Both the position numbers and the translations under genes were made by a program. Shown one piece after another: positions 61,652-64,000 of a DNA stretch of 64,000 nucleotides. Within the stretch, counting starts at the first letter, position 1; each line of letters starts with the position of its first letter. Below the pieces are notes generated by a model, which was not told where the DNA came from, did no database searches, and worked only from the letters and a program-made list of their open reading frames with translations. Where the stretch lies: NCBI RefSeq assembly GCF_024055795.1, contig NZ_JAMXMY010000003.1:62001-126000 (forward strand), in the 5' to 3' direction. This stretch comes from Actinoallomurus purpureus (GTDB lineage Bacteria > Actinomycetota > Actinomycetes > Streptosporangiales > Streptosporangiaceae).

Positions 61652-62980
61652 TCAGATCTTTCGGATCAGGACAATCGGGGTCTGCTCGTCCTCGTTGCCG
61701 GCCGGGTTGTCGGACAGGACCTTCTCGACCCACTTGCGGTCGACGCCCTTGGACGCCCCGACGACCCACGCACCGGTGAGGTGGTTGGCGTCGACGACGC
61801 AGACGTGGCAGCCGAGCGCCGCGGACAGGTCCTCCGACAGCTTGTCCGGCCGGCCCGGGCCGAACAGCAGGTGGTGGTCGTGCGGCGGGAGCGCCGCCGC
61901 CACGTCGTCGATCATCGCCGCGCCGGGGCCGGCGACGCGGTAGAACCAGCCGCGCTTGCCGACCAGCTTGCCGGCCGCGCCGGCGGCGGCGCCGAGAAGG
62001 ACCTTCGCGCGGCCGGCCTCGAGGATCGCGCCCTGCATCCCGGCGGGGCTGTGCAGTGGGCCGATCTTGCCGACGAACTTGCTGAGCTGCTTGGCCATGC
62101 CCTCTGGCGTGATCAGCTCCAGCGGGATCATGCGGCCCTGGCCGGCCGAAGCGGGGCTCTCCGACAGCGCGAGGATGTCGTCCGGCTGCAGCATGCCCTG
62201 CGTGGCCTCCTGGATGATCGGGAGGATGCCGGTGCGCAGGGTGATCATCTTCGTCTTGATCGGGATGCGGCGGGCGCCGACCGCGCGCTCGTCGACCGGC
62301 GGGATGTTCGGCGCCTTGTCCGGCGCGACCTCGCCGAACTGCTGGTGCAGCATCTGCTTGATCTGGGTGTTGCGCGGGTAGATCGACGCGCCGCGCTGCA
62401 GGATGTCGCGGGCGCCCGCCGGGTCACCCGCCTCCAGCCGGAGCGAGGCGAGGAGCGTGTAGTCCGAGGCGTAGACCAGGTAGTCGGGGGCCAGCGCGAT
62501 CAGCTCGGTCTGGTACTTCAGAGCGCGCACCTTGTCACCGCGGTCCACCGCCCACTTCGAAAGTCGCTTGAGAGCGTGCCGACGCAGCTGGGAGTCGTTG
62601 ACGACCGACTCGAGGATCGCCTCGGCGTCGTCCATGCGCCCGCCGTCCTTCAGAACGTCGGCCAGCGTCAGGGCGTACCAGGGGATGGTCGGGTACTTCT
62701 CGCGCGCCTGCCGGACGATCTGGGCGGCCCGGTCGTAGTCGCCACGCCATTTGAACGCCTCGGCCAGCGCCGCGGTGGCGAATCGCGTGTCACCACCGGC
62801 CGCGACGGCCTGGTGGGCGATCTGCTCGGCCTTCCTGTCGTCACGCTCGTTCGTGAGGACCAGCCAGGACAGCAGGGACAGACCGTCGCCGTCGAGATCC
62901 GCCCGCTTCGACTCGAGGAGCTGCTGGGCCTCCTCCGGCTTGCGGAGCCAGATGTCATAGGCGCGGCTGTTCGTGCTCAT
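61652..62980 (-). CDS. TPR protein with C-terminal F420-0:gamma-glutamyl ligase-like domain
   Basis: A 442-aa protein. Residues 1-215 are TPR-like helical repeats (RFATAALAEAFKWRGDYDRA, WYALTLADVLKDGGRMDDAE, YTLLASLRLEAGDPAGARDI). The C-terminal 210 residues resemble coenzyme F420-0 L-glutamate ligase (CofE/FbiB N-terminal domain): IPIKTKMITLRTGILPIIQE, QPDDILALSESPASAGQGRM, LGCHVCVVDANHLTGAWVVG. GAGG precedes ATG 62980. Genuine CofE is not fused to TPRs. It may be a non-canonical ligase or a degenerate domain; activity unproven. Confidence 0.78.
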   Translation of the reverse strand: MSTNSRAYDIWLRKPEEAQQLLESKRADLDGDGLSLLSWLVLTNERDDRKAEQIAHQAVAAGGDTRFATAALAEAFKWRGDYDRAAQIVRQAREKYPTIPWYALTLADVLKDGGRMDDAEAILESVVNDSQLRRHALKRLSKWAVDRGDKVRALKYQTELIALAPDYLVYASDYTLLASLRLEAGDPAGARDILQRGASIYPRNTQIKQMLHQQFGEVAPDKAPNIPPVDERAVGARRIPIKTKMITLRTGILPIIQEATQGMLQPDDILALSESPASAGQGRMIPLELITPEGMAKQLSKFVGKIGPLHSPAGMQGAILEAGRAKVLLGAAAGAAGKLVGKRGWFYRVAGPGAAMIDDVAAALPPHDHHLLFGPGRPDKLSEDLSAALGCHVCVVDANHLTGAWVVGASKGVDRKWVEKVLSDNPAGNEDEQTPIVLIRKI

Positions 62981-63164
62981 TGTCAGAACCTCATGCGTCG
63001 TCGGCGATCTTCGGGATCGGGCCATCATCTCAGAGTTTCGCGGTGTCCGACGCGGCGGTCGTCCTTCACCGGCATCGCCAGAGTGGGAGAGAGATGGGCG
63101 AGCGGGGGGGAATACACAGGTTGCATGACCCGGGCTTGTGGCCCGCTCGATACCCTTGGGTCTC

Positions 63165-64000
63165 GTGGACCTCCTCGATTCCTGGCGCGACCTCCCGGCC
63201 GCACAACAGCCCGAATGGCCCGACCCCGCCCGGGTCCAAGATGTCGCGGTGCAACTGTCCAAGCTCCCGCCGCTCGTGTTCGCCGGCGAGTGCGACCGGC
63301 TCAAGGCGCACCTGGCCGCGGTGGCGCGCGGCGAGGCGTTCGTCCTGCAGGGCGGCGACTGCGCCGAGACGTTCTCCGGCGCGACCGCCGACGACGTGCG
63401 CAACAAGCTGAAGACCCTGCTGCAGATGGCCGTCGTGCTGACCTACGCCGGAAGCGTCCCGGTCGTCAAGATCGGCCGGATGGCGGGGCAGTTCGCCAAG
63501 CCGCGGTCCAAGCCGGTCGAGGTGCGCGACGGCGTGGAGCTGCCCGCGTACCGGGGTGACATGGTCAACGGGTTCGACTTCACGCCGCAGAGCCGCGTGC
63601 CGGACCCCGAGCGGCTGCTGCGCGCCTACCACGCCGCGGCCGTCACCCTGAACCTCACCCGTGCCTTCACCCAGGGCGGCTACGCCGACCTGCGCCAGGT
63701 GCACGCCTGGAACCACGACTTCGTCGCCGAGAGCCCCGCCGGCCGGCGCTACGAGCGGCTGGCCGGGGAGATCGACCGTGCGCTGGCCTTCATGCACGCC
63801 GCCGGCGCCGACCCGGAGGAGTTCCACCGGGTCGAGGTCTACTCCAGCCACGAGGCGCTGCTCCTGGACTACGAGCGTGCCCTGACCCGTGTCGACTCGC
63901 GGTCCGGTCTGCCGTACGACGTCTCCGCGCACTTCCTGTGGATCGGCGAGCGCACCCGGCAGCTCGACGGCGCGCACGTGGAGTTCATGCGCCACATCCG
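63165..64000 (+). CDS. Class II 3-deoxy-D-arabino-heptulosonate 7-phosphate synthase (partial)
   Basis: The first 278 codons of a plant-type (class II) DAHP synthase, which joins phosphoenolpyruvate and erythrose 4-phosphate at the start of the shikimate pathway. Motifs: AFVLQGGDCAETFSGATADD, VVKIGRMAGQFAKPRSKPVE, AYRGDMVNGFDFTPQSRVPD and VEVYSSHEALLLDYERALTR. GTG 63165 begins DLLDSWRDLPAAQQPEWPDP. TACCCT lies about 10 bp upstream, fitting a leaderless message. The gene runs off the window. Confidence 0.92.
   Translation, partial: MDLLDSWRDLPAAQQPEWPDPARVQDVAVQLSKLPPLVFAGECDRLKAHLAAVARGEAFVLQGGDCAETFSGATADDVRNKLKTLLQMAVVLTYAGSVPVVKIGRMAGQFAKPRSKPVEVRDGVELPAYRGDMVNGFDFTPQSRVPDPERLLRAYHAAAVTLNLTRAFTQGGYADLRQVHAWNHDFVAESPAGRRYERLAGEIDRALAFMHAAGADPEEFHRVEVYSSHEALLLDYERALTRVDSRSGLPYDVSAHFLWIGERTRQLDGAHVEFMRHI

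Overview
This 64 kb window is high-GC chromosomal DNA from a filamentous actinomycete. The evidence is frequent GTG starts (plus at least one likely TTG start), 4-bp ATGA/GTGA gene overlaps, likely leaderless genes, a DUF5753-type helix-turn-helix regulator beside DUF397 genes, an MmyB-like regulator beside an aldo/keto reductase, and a class II DAHP synthase. The gene content suggests Streptosporangiales, perhaps Thermomonosporaceae, but that is inference. I saw no tRNA, rRNA, CRISPR array or insertion sequence.

Layout. 1-7.6 kb: tail of an FAD monooxygenase, SGNH hydrolase, Gfo/Idh/MocA oxidoreductase, aldehyde dehydrogenase, an ABC-2 exporter pair and a divergent NarL-type two-component system. 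7.7-12 kb: sbcD-sbcC. 12-19 kb: an accessory-looking stretch with a GNAT gene, gene debris, a WhiJ/AbaA-like regulator with three 30-codon DUF397 microgenes, another GNAT, and a cytoplasmic subtilase facing a small lysine-rich amphipathic protein. 19-30 kb: exported GH47 mannosidase, aldo/keto reductase with MmyB-type regulator, MFS exporter with LacI regulator, a decayed Uma2 gene, a YghZ-like reductase, and an SBP56 (methanethiol oxidase) gene overlapping a membrane-protein gene. 30-38 kb: CHAP protein, lone PDH E1-alpha, NmrA/TetR pair, GroES-like protein, trypsin-like protease, SDR and an MprAB-like system. 38-50 kb: exported beta-helix/FN3 protein, two families of tandemly duplicated secreted proteins, maleylpyruvate isomerase-like protein, a 933-aa FG-GAP/TPR repeat protein, a lipoprotein and homogentisate dioxygenase. 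50-64 kb: a complete Dpp/Opp-type ABC importer, lipoprotein, M50-like membrane protein, DegT aminotransferase, membrane-anchored PstS-like protein, a TPR/F420-ligase-like protein and the start of a class II DAHP synthase.

The most notable theme is recent local duplication. Short tandem duplications sit exactly at stop/start junctions of operons (sbcD-sbcC, dppC-dppB, regulator-DUF397). Units of 0.7 kb duplicated two secreted-protein genes, one carrying the broken 3' end of its neighbour. A 270-bp unit repeats four times inside one gene, and a 52-bp unit three times at a kinase gene end. The best candidate for an undescribed system is the divergent subtilase/amphipathic protein pair at 16.5-19.1 kb.
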